Shown: positions 47,289-59,059, counted from the stretch's first letter. The stretch is 64,000 nt of DNA from Hyperoodon ampullatus (GCA_949752795.1 OX457061.1:37418338-37482337), one strand, 5' to 3'. A program made the numbers and translations. Notes: generated by a model from the letters alone, not told the origin.

Positions 47289-47502
47289 TTGTTTTAGATA
47301 TTTATTTATTTATTTGGCTGCACCGAGTCTTAGTTGTGGCAGCCAGGCTCCTTTAGTTTCAGATCAAGCGCCCCTTAGCAGTGGCACGTGAACTCTTAGT
47401 TGTGGCATGCATGTGGGATCTAGTTCCTTGACCAGGGATCGAACCCAGGCCCCCTGCATTGGGAGCGCGGAGTCTTAACCACTGCGCCACCAGAGAAGTC
47501 CT
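47289..47502 (-). mobile_element. tRNA-derived SINE, 17-base target-site duplication
   Basis: A TTTA tail, then 'ggctgcaccgagtcttagtt', to 'gccaccagagaagtcct'. CCTCTTCCACTTTCTTT is exact at 47272..47288 and 47503..47519. Confidence 0.94.
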
Positions 47503-47515
47503 CCTCTTCCACTTT

Positions 47516-47595
47516 CTTTCTTTTTTTTTATTGGGGTATAGTTGTTTTACAATGTTGTGTTAGTTTCTACTGTACAGTGAAGTAAAAGTACAGTT
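47516..47595 (-). mobile_element. Very short L1 3' end insertion next to the SINE
   Basis: 'tattggggtatagttgtttt', then 'gtgttagtttctactgtaca', is only the last ~80 bases of an L1. CTCTTCCACTTT at 47504..47515 and 47596..47607 flanks it. Confidence 0.85.
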
Positions 47596-47866
47596 CTCTT
47601 CCACTTTGACTTTTTTTTTTTTAATGGGAGCACAAGGTATATGTGGACTAAAGTGTAGTGTTTTATGGGATAAATCTTTCCAAATGTATATATTTATCTG
47701 CTCTTAAGGACTGTGCTGCTTTTCCTCATGTATTGGTTTTCTTGGGTCTGAATGAAGAGTTAATATAGGCTGGTATATTTTTCGGTTTTCTTGTGTCTGA
47801 TGAGGTAATACAGGCCTGCTATTTGCCTCTCACCAGAAGAAGTGAATTATTGGATCCCTTGTTTCT

Positions 47867-48015
47867 TTTTTCTTTTTCTCTCTTTCTTTCTTTTTTCTTT
47901 TTTTTTTGCCTCACTGCACGGCTTGTGGGATCTTAGTTCCCCGACCAGGGATTGAGCCTAGGGCCCCGGCAGTGAGAGCACCTAGTTCTAACCACTGTAC
48001 TGCCAGGGAATTCCC
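47867..48015 (-). mobile_element. Short tRNA-derived SINE
   Basis: A pyrimidine tail, then 'gcacggcttgtgggatctta', to 'actgccagggaattccc'. TGGATCCCTTGTTTCT (47851..47866) and TGGATCCCCCTGTTTCT (48016..48032) flank it. Confidence 0.9.
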
Positions 48016-48032
48016 TGGATCCCCCTGTTTCT

Positions 48033-49864
48033 ACTTGATGTTAGAATTGTCTTCTTGGATCTTAGGTTGAGTGGAATAATAGTTGACAAATCAGTTGACT
48101 GGTCTCTCCTTGGGAAAAGGAATCAGAAGAAAGAAAACCAGGGTCAGGGACAGTCGGTCAGGAAGACTTGGCCTAGTTCCTCTCTGTGTCTGGATCCAGT
48201 ATAGCCTGGCTTCCGTCTTGTTTTAGGTGCTCTCCCCATCTCGGTAGAGGCCAGCCTTTTCAGAATTTGCAGTCTTGCCTGCTTTGTGCTTGGTGGACCT
48301 ACCCAGGGCAGCTGACTTCATGAAGGTGCAAGCAGGTGCCTTCACGTTCCCCTGACCTTTCTCTTGCATCTCTACCCCTCCTGGCTAGACGAAGCCCTGG
48401 GGGCAAGGCACTCTCTGCTGGTGGGCCTCACATGGTATATCTGCCTGTGCTGGCACCCCCTTGCTCACAGCAGCCAGACACTCTGGGGGTCCTCCTTTGC
48501 CCCACTGTGGGCCCTTCCATACCCTCATCCCTCCAGACAATTGCAAATTCAAATCAGAGTGTCTGTGAGGGTTCAGGACATTTTCTACTTCTTAGGTAAC
48601 CTTGATAACCCTAAGTAACCTCAGTGACATGGGTTAAAGATACCTCTTAGTTCTTTTCTCAGTTGAGTCCCAATTATCTCCAGTAGGAAATCTTCAAAAC
48701 TTTTGGCCTTTGGATGATGCCCTTTCCTAGTTTCTAATCTGGTACTCATTCCAGTCACTGTCTGCCCCCCCACCCCCACCCCCGCACTGCTCTTTCTCTC
48801 CCGTTCTTCAGGTGGTTGTTATCTGGAAGGGGGAAAGAGGGAGAAAGCAAAGGCCTGAGCTTATTAATTCGCTGCATTTATCTAGAAGTCTAGATTTATA
48901 ATTTTTCAGTGAGTGTGTAACATTGTTATTAATGTAAACACGATCATTTCCTGGTTAGTGAGCCTTTAGAGCTTTTCCAGGGTTCACTCTGTGTTCTTTG
49001 ATCTGTTATGAACATCTTTGAACAGAACAATTTTGAGGTTTTCCCTTTGAAGTTATTGCCCATAGTTGGCCTAAATTTAACTTTACAGCAAAGTCAGCAG
49101 GCAGGAGTGTTCTGTTCAGTTTGTGCAGGGCACGTTCATTCTTCAGGCATCTCCTGTGTGCCTGGCAGGAGGGAGGTCAATTAAGACAAGTCAGGTACAG
49201 TCTGTGCGTTCAGAGAGCTCTCATTCTCCTGTGGCGGTCAGGATGCCCTGAGAGGCTTTGGCAAGCTCTTCTGAAACGAGATCATCATGTCGCCCGCACT
49301 CCTCTGATAGTATCAAAAAGAGAACTTAGAGTGTTTTAGCGTGACTTGTTTTTATTAAGTCCGTATTGGCCCTTAAGGTAAGGTATACCACTTTCTTTCA
49401 TAAACCCTATGTTTAATGTAATATAGAATTTTGCTGGTGACTAACGTTATTTTAATAATCTCTCTTGCGGCTGGCTGACCACAGTGGTGGATCTTATAAC
49501 TGAAATTCTTTGAACGAGGGCAGTTTCCAAAGTGGCCTGGTTATGTATTCCTCTTCCTAAGTAAAAAGGGGTGGTGGGGAGAAGAAATTCTTTTATAACT
49601 GAAACCGCATAGCAAGAATTGATATTTTGGAGCATTGAGGAGTTTTCATGTATTTATCGACTATGTAGTTGTAACTGTCACAAAGGCAACTGTAGATATA
49701 TATCTATTGCTACAGGGAAGTCATTAAGGAAGATGTGGTTAAGGCACCAACTGTGACTCTAGGTGCAATTTTAATTTTCAGCAGCATTTATGGTCTACTG
49801 TGAACCCAGCCCCATAGTCTAAAGGGGATGCAGGAATACTTGCAGACAAGTTGACTTTTTTTTT
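48033..49864. other. Intron 1, nothing identified
   Basis: A C-rich CCCCACCCC tract lies at 48766..48783. No repeat family or exon was recognised. Confidence 0.35.
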
Positions 49865-50060
49865 TTTTGAGTGTTTTAATAGTGATATAGCGCCTACCAT
49901 GTTCCAGGCACTGTTCCAATTGCTCCATATGCTAACTAGCTCAATCCCATTATACCCATTTTATAAATGACGAAGCTGGCGCAATAGAGAGATTAAGGAA
50001 TTTACTGAAGTCATGCTGCTAGTAAAGAGTAGAACCGGGATTCAAAACTCGGCAGTCCGT
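49865..50060 (-). repeat. MIR SINE relic, antisense
   Basis: 'ctaccatgttccaggcactg', 'attttataaatgacgaagct' and 'agaaccgggattcaaaactc' match antisense MIR. Confidence 0.82.
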
Positions 50061-50144
50061 CCAGGTTAGCCTCAGTTTTGTTGTCATTCAACAGACGTTT
50101 ATTGAATACCTTATATTGGCAAGAGATTGAGTTGGGTCACTTCT

Positions 50145-50760
50145 AAAATTCATTCATTCATCAAATACTTACTGAGTACCTACTATGTTCCAGAAGACAC
50201 AGTCTCTGCTTCTGTGGAATTTACAGACTGGTGGGAAGTCAGACAGACAGATAATCAATTAATATATAACACATTTTTAGACAGTGGTAAGTCCTATGAT
50301 GAAAATAAAGCCAGGGAAGGGACTGGAAAATGATGGAGGGTGCAGGGATATTTTTAAATTTTTGTGGGCTGAGAACGCCTCTCTGAGTAGGTGTCATTTG
50401 AGCAGAAACCTGTTTGAGGAGAAGAGCCAGGCCAGTGGCAATCGGAGGAGAGAGCAGTGTTCCAGGCAGAGTGAGCAGCAAGTGTGAAGGCCCTGAGGTC
50501 CAGATAAGCCAAGGCCAGGTGTGTAGAGCAGGATGAGCTGGAGGGCAGAGGGGAGAATGTCTGGGATGAGGTCAGAGACTGTGGTAAGATCATGTTGGCC
50601 CTTGTGGGTTATGGGAGGGAGTCTGGATTTTATTTTGAATGTGTTTGGATGGATGTCTTTCAGAGTTCTGAGCAGGCGGGGAACATGTTTTGATTGACCT
50701 TTTCCAGGGAGCATTCTGGCTGCAGTAAGGAGGACTGACTGTAGGGCAGCAACAATGAAA
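50145..50760 (-). repeat. L2 LINE 3' relic, antisense, long
   Basis: The order 'attcattcatcaaatactta', 'tactgagtacctactatgtt', 'gttccaggcagagtgagcag' and 'aagtgtgaaggccctgaggt' is well preserved antisense L2. The overlapping frames on both strands are by-products. Confidence 0.85.
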
Positions 50761-51765
50761 CAGGAGGCTTTTGTGTTGAGCCAAGGGATTCCCTCACTTC
50801 TCGCATTCTGTAATTCGAGTTAGTTGTAAAGGTGCTGCCCTCCCACAATACGTGCTCTAGAACTCAGGTCTCAGTGAAGCAAACCTGCTACCGGAGGACT
50901 CTGAGGGTAGAGGAGCCTGGGTCACTGAGTCCACCTAAGCCCCTGCCCTTTCCTCCTAAGATTTTTGTCTTTTCCCTCCACATTTGTTTCTCATGGGGAC
51001 CATATCTTGAGGGGAGTTATCTTGGGGATAACTTGTATTAAGACCCTAAGGGAAAATGTAAGCATTCCTCGACTGGCTTTAAAAACCGAAGCTTCATGTT
51101 TACCCAGAAGGATTTATGGCCAGAGAGTGGAGATAAGGGACTGTGTTGGGTTGGGGAAAGCCGCACAAAGGGGGTCCAGCTTGATAACACCCTTGAACTA
51201 GGAACCACATACCTGAGCTCAACTCAGTAGAGTGATAACTGGCTTCCATACATTTGGTTGCAGAAGTTCTTCACCTTTTTTAGTCGGCTTCCTCATCAGT
51301 AGAGATAGTATCTGTCTGCTAACCTCACGAGGTTGAGGTTGACGTAGAGGGCAGCGAAATAAGAATGTGGAAGCCCTGCGCACAGACGTGCCATGGAAGT
51401 CAGAGATGGTAGCATCCCTTTATAGGAAAGTCCAGGCATCCGTAGCTCATTTGCTATTCATATATGCTCAAATAATATTACGGGAAGCACCCTGTAGTAA
51501 GGGTGTGGGTATCTTCCCTGGTTGTGTAGTCCTAAAGGAAAGAATCTGCTGTGTGACAAGGTCTGAGTGACTCTCCTCCCCAACCCCCGTTAACTGATTT
51601 GAGAATTAGTTCAGTTCCCACTGTCTGGCCAAGATCTTTTAGACCTTTATGTGGGCCGTTCCTGGAGGGTTGTTGGCTGAGGTCCCCAGAGCAAAGGTTA
51701 GGGGAGTTGAGGTTAGGGGAGTTGGCCTGGAGTCACTGGGAGACGGGCAAACAGATGGATGGATA

Positions 51766-51767
<2 letters not shown>
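50761..51767. other. Intron 1, nothing identified
   Basis: Short frames only; no recognisable repeat or exon. Confidence 0.35.

Positions 51768-51822
<55 letters not shown>
51768..51822. repeat. (AC)n microsatellite
   Basis: About 27 uninterrupted AC units. Confidence 0.97.
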
Positions 51823-51823
<1 letters not shown>

Positions 51824-52049
51824 GGTGAACAAGGCACAGTTACAGTTGTTGGATGCACAGTGCTTATGGATAAGTTATATATGTAAATAAATGATCAAAG
51901 CTGTGAAAATTGCTTCAGTGGAAGTATCTTCAAGGTATTGAGAAGGGAGTGACTAATTTTGTCAGGGGCTGGATCCAGGAAGGATTCTAGGAGGAGGGGG
52001 CATTTGAGAAGATTTCTGTGAGATCCTTGGAGCCCTCTACATAAAATAG

Positions 52050-52051
<2 letters not shown>
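51823..52051 (-). repeat. L2-like relic, antisense
   Basis: 'tgcttcagtggaagtatctt' and 'ggcatttgagaagatttctg' resemble antisense L2 between two dinucleotide tracts. Confidence 0.5.
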
Positions 52052-52099
<48 letters not shown>

Positions 52100-52109
52100 C
52101 GCACACACT
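52052..52109. repeat. (TG)n(CG)n(CA)n microsatellite
   Basis: About 19 GT units pass directly into 'gcgcgcgcgcgcacacac'. Alternating purine-pyrimidine over its whole length. Confidence 0.97.
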
Positions 52110-53279
52110 ATGTAAGCAACGATGGGTTCCAGTGGGTTCCAGGATCAGTTCAGGCTAGATTGTGGAAAATTGCTGCCTGAGCTGATGTTGGCTTATCTGA
52201 CTAAAGGTTCTGAATTCATTCTTTCTTTTGTGCAATGTTTAGCCATAGGTGATGGAGCCTTTCTGAGGCCCAGTGAGCTAGTGTTGTTAAAATGTAAGGG
52301 TGGGCCCCTCAATGCCTAGCATGGTGCCTTGCCTGAGGTCAGTGTTTAAATATTTACTGAAACGATGAAGACGTGATGGTTGTCTCAGAGCTCCAGAGAA
52401 GATGTCCCCCTGCTGATCCTTAGACCCTGGGATTTGGACACTGCATGCCCTCAGTGACATCAGTGTGCTGAGGAAGCAGGTCGTGGGATACTGCTGTAGC
52501 TAGGTTCTGTGGTCCACACGGAGAGCAGCTGCTGAGGGGCTTGCTTTCCCAGCTGACAAGACCCTGGGCTGAGAAGTGGAGGGGTGGGGTCCATTCCCAT
52601 GAGTACCTTCTGTGAAATGGTACCCTTTCAGTAATTACAAAAGTATTTTTGACATTGCATAAATAAGGATGTGATTAAATTATCTGTGGTCAGGGAGACA
52701 AAGGAGGGTACCTTTTTTGTTTAGTTTCCATCACCCACTGAGTTGGGTGACATTGCCCTTGACCCCAGACCATGCTCCCCTCTGCCTTGTTCCATACTCT
52801 CTTTCCAGCTGTGCCATCTTCATCTGGAGCTTATGAACATGACTGCTAGATTGACTTCTCATTTCCTGTATGTTCTCTTCTCTGGGGGCTAAGTCATATC
52901 CAGCCTGCACACAAGAAGAGATCATTCTGGGGAAAGACCCATGCCCAGCCTGTGATCTGATTACCCACAGGTCAGGAATGCAGAAAACATTCCTGACCAA
53001 GGCTGTTTGCTTAGTATCATGTCACTTTCTTGCCATATTCCTTAGTCTTTGCCTTCTAATGATTCCAAGGTGACACTCAGAGGCTTTCACATCTACTGCT
53101 AGACAGGGGTTCTCTTATCAAATCTTAAAGCTAGAAAAGGTAACTGGAAGACTGCATCTTTTTTGGATATTGTAGGGACATAATTGATTCAAGTGGTTTC
53201 CTACTGAGGCCTAAGAAGAAAGAAGTCCGTAAATTTTTAATCTTTCCTTCCCTTTCTTTTCTGGTACTTGCTCCCCCTG
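52110..53279. other. Intron 1, nothing identified
   Basis: No recognisable repeat or exon. Confidence 0.35.
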
Positions 53280-53980
53280 CCCCTTTTAAACTTTTTTATT
53301 GCGGAAAATTTTAAACACATACAGAAGAGGTGAGAATTTATAGTGAACCTGCAAGTACCAGCTTCAACAGTGATCAACTTTGGGGCATCTTGTGTCATCT
53401 ATATCCCAACTACCCGACCTTAGTTATTTTGAAGCAAGTACCACACATCCTATCATTTCATCTATGAATACTTTAGTTATGTGTTACTAAAAGATGAAGA
53501 CTTTGTAAAATCATAATACTTCCATTATCACACCTAATAATTCCTTCATGTCATCAAATAATTGGTCAATATTCAAAATTTCCTGAATGTCTCAAAATCT
53601 TTTAACCCTGTGTTTTAATCAGGACCCACTGCAGTTGTTGATAGGTCTCTTAAGTTTCATTACATCTATAGGTGCTCTTTCCAACTCTGTCTTTCTTTTT
53701 TCCTTACAATTTATTTATTTACTGAAGAAACTGGGTCTTCGGTTCTCTTTAGCTTCACATTGTGTAGATGCCGCTGATTGCATCCTCGCAGTATTTGTTT
53801 AACATGTTCCTCACTCTTCTGTATCGCCTATAAATTGGTGTTGTGTCTAGAACTTTGTTCAGGACTCATATCCAGTTTTTTGGCAAGCATACTTCCTAGG
53901 TGGTGGTGTGAACTTATTCCAGGAGGCACGTAATGTTTAGCTGTCTCTTTGTGATGGTTGATTAGGTTTTTAAATGTGTT
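53280..53980 (-). repeat. Old L1-like 3' region, antisense
   Basis: 'ccagcttcaacagtgatcaa', 'cattatcacacctaataatt', 'taggtctcttaagtttcatt' and 'gaagaaactgggtcttcggt' follow a common old interspersed repeat that I take to be an L1 3' UTR. The class is not certain. Confidence 0.55.
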
Positions 53981-54387
53981 GGATATTTAAGAGGGTTCTG
54001 GCCCCTTAATGTTTACCTGGGCCCAAGTGGCGGTCTTGAGAAAGTGGGAAAAAGAGACAACGTGGTGTGCTGAGGAGTTCTTTCTCTGTCGAAGTCTGAC
54101 GATGGTGGTGGCTGTCATGTTCTCTGTCCCTGAACTGTGGGTTCCTGCAGCACTTGCTGACACATGAATCAACAGGATTTGGTGCAGAGCATTGCCCGTT
54201 GTGTTTCTCTTGGTTGTAAAAGACTCGTTTACTTAAGAAATGGTAAGTAAGGAGAGGATCAGATTCTTTGAAAGTTATTTTTGTATTTAGAGGTGTTTCT
54301 TGGTTTGGCTAAACCAGCCGCTGTTGCTGGTGTTCTCCAGGTGTGTGTTTTTAGCTACTTTGTAAGATGATTCTTTTCTTCTTTCAG
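53981..54387 (+). other. SNX30: 3' end of intron 1 with exon 2 acceptor
   Basis: The last bases before exon 2 form a pyrimidine tract 'ttcttttcttctttcag' at 54371..54387, a strong 3' splice site. The rest shows nothing identifiable. Confidence 0.8.
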
Positions 54388-54579
54388 GATCTCATTTTGC
54401 CCAACGGCGGTACTCCAGCAGGTCCTGCAAGTCCAGCTTCTTCATCTTCCCTTCTCAACAGACTACAACTTGATGATGACATCGATGGTGAGACCAGAGA
54501 CCTCTTTGTCACGGTTGATGATCCCAAGAAGCATGTCTGTACGATGGAGACCTACATCACTTACAGGATCACCACCAAA
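54388..54579 (+). CDS. SNX30: SNX30 coding exon 2 (linker and start of PX domain)
   Basis: The 64 codons begin [12 protein letters not shown] and end [10 protein letters not shown], continuing residues 53 to 116 of SNX30 in frame from exon 1. The first half (to about residue 75) is a Ser/Pro/Ala-rich linker. [15 protein letters not shown] is an acidic stretch. From about residue 89 ([27 protein letters not shown]) it is the first beta strands of the PX domain, which binds phosphoinositides on endosomes. The PX basic pocket and the BAR domain are in later exons outside the window. The acceptor is 'ctttcag' at 54381..54387. The donor is 'gtaggt' at 54580, directly after an AAA Lys codon, so both flanking introns are phase 0. 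No stop or frameshift is present. Confidence 0.97.
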
Positions 54580-54965
54580 GTAGGTCTTTTTATTATCTTC
54601 CACCTGTCTGGAGTGTCTTGGAGAATTGAAGTCCTACCGCCATGATTCCTGCCTTTCCTTTTTCCCTTCCTTTGTGCAACTCTGTTCACCTTTATGACAA
54701 TTGTGAGTATAGCTTTTTGGGAGAGTGGATATATTCAGATTTAAAAGGATTATGCATAAGTTTTTTTTTCTTTTAACCTTAAAATTAAGGAGAAATTGTG
54801 ACTAGTCTTTCAAATGAAACTTTTAAACCCCGTACTTTCACTTATTTTCTATCATGATATTGTTTAACATGTTAATATCTCATTACTCTTGAAATTTATT
54901 AATCATTGTATCATCCATTGTATCAACCTGAAGCTCTGTGATGAGAACATGATTATAATCTGGTG

Positions 54966-56815
54966 TAATTAGTCCTTTTTTAAACATCTTTATTGGAGTA
55001 TAATTGCTTTACAGTGGTGTGTTAGTTTTTTATAACAAAGTGATCAGATATCCATATACATATATCCCCATATCTCCTCCCTCTTGCATCTCCCTCCCAC
55101 CCTCCCCTCCCACTTCTCTAGGTGGTCCCAAAGCACTGAGCTGACCTCCCTGTGCTATACGGCTGCTTCCAACTATCTATTTTACATTTGGTAGTGTGTA
55201 TATATGTCCATGCCACTCTCTCACTTCGTCCCAGCTTATGCATCCCCCTCCCCATGTCCTCAAGTCCATTCTCTACGTCTGCGTCTTTATTCCAGTCCTG
55301 CCCCTAGGTTCTGCAGAACCTTTTTTTTTTTTTTTCAGATTCCATATATATGTGTTAGCATACAGTATTTTTTTCTTTCTGACTTACTTCACTCTGTATG
55401 ATACACTCTAGGTTCATCCACCTCACTACAGATAACTCAATTTCCTTTCTTTTTATGGCCGAGTAATATTCCATTGTATATATGTGCCACATAATTTTTA
55501 TCCATTCATCTGGCCATGGACACTTAGGTTGCTTCCATGTCCTGGCTATTGTAAGTAGAGCTGCAGTGAACATTGTGGTACATGACTCTTTTTGAATTAT
55601 GGTTTTCTCAGGGTATATGCCCAGTAGTGGGATTGCTGGGTTGTATGGTGGTTCTATTTTTAGTTTTTTAAGGAACCTCCGTGCTGTTCTCCATAGTGGC
55701 TGTATCAATTTACATTCCCACCAACAGTGCAAGAGGGTTCACTTTTCTACACACCCCCTCCAGCATTTATTGTTTGTAGATTTTTCCATGATGTCCATTC
55801 TGACTGGTGTGAGGTGATACCTCATTGTAGTTTTGATTTGCGTTTCTCTAATGGTTAGTGATGTTGAGCATCCTTTCGTGTGTTTGTTGGCAATCTGTAT
55901 ATCTTCTTTGGAGAAATGTCTATTTAGGTCTTCTGCCCATTTTTGGATTGGGTTGTTTGTTTTTTTGCTATTGAGCTGCATGAGCTGCTTGTAAATTTTG
56001 GAGATTAATCCTTTGTCAGTTGCTTCATTTGCAAATATTTTCTCCCGTTCTGAGGGTTGTCTTTTCATCTTGTTTATGGTTTCCTTTGCTGTGCAAAAGC
56101 TTTGAAGTTTCATTAGGTCCCATTTGTTTATTTTTGTTTTTATTTCCATTTCTCTAGGAGGTGGGTCAAAAAGGATCTTGCTGTGATTTATGTCATAGAG
56201 TGTTCTGCCTATGTTTTCCTCTAAGAGTTTGATATTGTCTAGCCTTACATTTAGGTCTTTAATCCATTTTGAGCTTATTTTTGTGTATGGTGTTAGGGAG
56301 TGTTCTAATTTCATTCTTTTGCATGTAGCTGTCCAGTTTTCCCAGCACCACTTACTGAAGAGGCTGTATTTTCTCCATTGTATATTCTTGCCTCCTTTAT
56401 CAAAGATAAGGTGACCATATGTGTTTGGGTTTATCTCTGGGCTTTCTATCCTGTTCTGTTGATCTATATTTCTGTTTTTGTGCCAGTACCATAGTGTCCT
56501 GATTACTGTAGCTTTGTAGTATGGTCTGAAGTCTGGGAGCCTGATTCCTCCAGCTCCGTTTTTCTTTCTCAGGATTGCTTTGGCTATTCAGGGTCTTTTG
56601 TGTTTCCATACAAATTGTGAATTTTTTTGCTCTAGTTCTGTGAAAAATGCCACTGGTAGCTTGATAGGGGTTGCATTGAATCTGTAGATTGCTTTGGGTC
56701 ATATAGTCATTTTCACAATGTTGATTCTTCCAATCCAAGAACATGGTATCTCTCTCCATCTGTTTGTATCATCTTTAATTTCTTTCATCAGTGTCTTATA
56801 GTTTTCTGCATACAG
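54966..56815 (-). mobile_element. 5'-truncated L1 with 3' UTR and ORF2 C-terminal half
   Basis: This is a second L1 of the same family as 3396..4667, extending further into ORF2. The 3' UTR is about 54966..55350. ORF2 fragments in three frames (55355..55732, 55739..56314, 56400..56759) show that frameshifts have broken it. The [13 protein letters not shown] stretch is visible. GTAATTAGTCCT before it and GTAGTTAGTCTT after it may be a decayed target-site duplication, though part of that text also occurs at the 3' end of the other L1. Confidence 0.93.
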
Positions 56816-58019
56816 GTAGTTAGTCTTAATGTCAGGGAGAGGAGGAGTAAGAGAAGAGTGGGAACTAATATTTATTAATTTTCTGCCTTGTACCACTATA
56901 TTACTGCCTTGTCTTTTCCACACCTGGTTCACATTTGAAAATTTGTATGTGTGCACAGGCATATGCGCTCACACAGTCTGCCCCTGTCTCTTTTGCCACT
57001 GGGTAGTATTTCTCAACATTGCTAGGTGCTTAGATGTGTATTATATCCTCAGAGGTCCTAGGATGATATACATACTCCCATGAATCATTTCCAGTTACTT
57101 ATTTTTTTCTCCCTAGGGTCAACTTATTTTGTACCCTGTAGTCAGTGAAATGCAAAACATGTTTTTCTTGAATTTGTGCTCTAAACAGCTGAATGTCAAG
57201 GTGACCGCCTGGCACAGCAGTGCTCACCTGTCTTGATGCTTCCCCAGCCCTGCTTGTCCTCCACCCTGCAGTTTCTCTCCCTGTCAGCGGATTCTCAGGC
57301 TGATGCCGGTGCTGCAGCTCGCCACTCTCTCCTCTGCTGTCTCTCTGTCCTTCCTTCCCCTTTCTCCATTGTGCTCTTATTTCTATCTCTTTTCCTCTAA
57401 GTCAGATAATGTCTTAGGATAATCTTTCCAAGTTCCAATCCCACATTTTCACTTGGCTCCGGGGACAACACCTTAAGGGTGAACTTGTTGCAGGATTCAG
57501 TTTTACTTCTTACTGTGAATTCCACTTCTGATCTCAAACCAGAGTCCTTTTCTTTTCCTGTTTCAAATAGTGACACCAGGTTTAATACGTTGGTGATGCA
57601 TCTGGAACCTTTTTTCTGAGTGTTGTATTAAAGGCCGTGTAGGGATGCATGGGGATGAGAGAGAGGACAGATGGGAACACAGGGTCCCAAACTCCTGATC
57701 TTGTCCCAGCACCCCACTCCTGCTGAGCTTCTCAAGCAAAGTTAATGGTCAGAGGGTGAGGTTGTACAAATACTTACTTTATGACTTTGAGCTTTGACTC
57801 CCAGGCCTGATTCAGATTCCTGATGACAAAAGCTGGACAAAGTACAGAGCTGATTTTGCCTGAGCTAAAATGAGCCTAGGGCTGAGAGCCAACGCGGGGA
57901 ACGTGTTCCCCACCGAGGTCTAAGTCGCGGCTGTCTTCTCTCTTCAGTGGTGGAGAGAGGCCTTCTCAGGGCTGGCAGATCCTGGCAGTTTTCTCTGTAG
58001 GCGTCTAGAAAGTAACATC
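56816..58019. other. Intron 2, nothing identified
   Basis: No exon or repeat family recognised. Confidence 0.35.
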
Positions 58020-58580
58020 ATCATAATAGCTAATTATTGAGCCTTTACCATATGCTGTACTCTTTTTTTTTTTTTTTTGCAGTAGAAACCCTTTAAATTT
58101 TATTTTATGTAAGTGATATGTGCTCATTGTAGAGAAATTAGAAAACTCAAGTAAGCTAAAACAATAAAATAAAAGAACACTTACAAGCTCACCAGCCAGA
58201 AATAATCATTTATAATTCTCTGAACTATTTGTCTCTCTCCATTCACAAAAGTGAGTATTTTACTTGCGGCCAATTCACTTAATACAAAGCAAATGTCTTT
58301 CTCTGCTAGTAAATGCCAGTGAGCACACTGTTACGCCATCGTTTCCAGGACTGCAGCAGTGCTCCGCCGTGTGGATGAGCTGTCGTTTATTTTGCACTGA
58401 GTGCATTAAATATATCCTCGGTTAATCCTCACACTCAGTGAAGTAGGTACTGGTAGGATTCGTACTTTAGCAAATGAGGAAACTAAGACACAGCGATATT
58501 AAGAAAATTGCTCAAAGACATGCAACTAATACATGTTAAAACTTGAACCCAGATCTGTCTTGAACCCAGATCTGTCTTGT
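58020..58580 (-). repeat. MIR relics around another old repeat
   Basis: 58020..58062 ('ttattgagcctttaccatat') and 58385..58560 ('aatgaggaaactaagacaca', 'aaaacttgaacccagatctg') are antisense MIR parts. 58075..58330 between them ('tgtgctcattgtagagaaat') looks like a separate old interspersed repeat. A 17-base unit CTTGAACCCAGATCTGT is tandemly repeated at 58542..58558 and 58559..58575. Confidence 0.6.
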
Positions 58581-58622
58581 GCTGTGCTTTCAGAAGACAT
58601 GGTTTTCAAGAAAGTAACCCGC

Positions 58623-58833
58623 TGGGCTTCCCTGGTGGCGCAGTGGCTGAGAATCCGCCTGCCGATGGAGGGGACACGGGTTCGTGCCCCGGTCCGGGAA
58701 GATCCTACATGCTGCAGAGCGGCTAGGCCCGTGAGCCATGGCCGCTGAGACTGCGCATCTGGAGCCTGTGCTCTGCAACGGGAGAGGCCATAACAGAGAG
58801 AGGCCCGCGTTAAAAAAAAAAAAAAAAAAAAAA
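58623..58833 (+). mobile_element. CHR-type SINE (short form), left half of a pair
   Basis: Sense SINE from 'gggcttccctggtggcgcag' to 'gagaggcccgcgtt' and a poly-A run. It lacks the usual 'accgc' before the tail. AAGAAAGTAACCCGC at 58608..58622 precedes it. Confidence 0.95.
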
Positions 58834-59044
58834 AGGGCTTCCCTGGTGGCGCAGTGGTTGAGAGTCCGCCTGCCAATGCAGGGGACGCGGGTTCGTGCCC
58901 CGGTCCGGGAAGACCCCACATGCCGTGGAGCGGCTGGGCCCGTGAGCCATGGCCGCTGAGCCTGCGTGTCTGGAGCCTGTGCTCCGCAACGGGAGAGGCC
59001 ACAACAGTGAGAGGCCCGCGTACCACAAAAAAAAAAAAAAAAAA
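58834..59044 (+). mobile_element. CHR-type SINE (short form), right half of a pair
   Basis: Sense SINE starting directly after the poly-A of its neighbour, ending 'gaggcccgcgtaccac' and poly-A. AAGAAAGTAACCCGC follows at 59045..59059. No copy of that target site lies between the two SINEs. Confidence 0.95.
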
Positions 59045-59059
59045 AAGAAAGTAACCCGC

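Larger units (their letters stand above)
8354..54387 (+). other. SNX30: SNX30 intron 1 (about 46 kb)
   Basis: The intron runs from donor 'gtgggt' after exon 1 to acceptor 'ttcttttcttctttcag' before exon 2. Both ends sit between complete codons (phase 0). The interior is mostly layered transposon relics, listed separately. No additional exon with recognisable protein content was seen on either strand. Confidence 0.93.
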
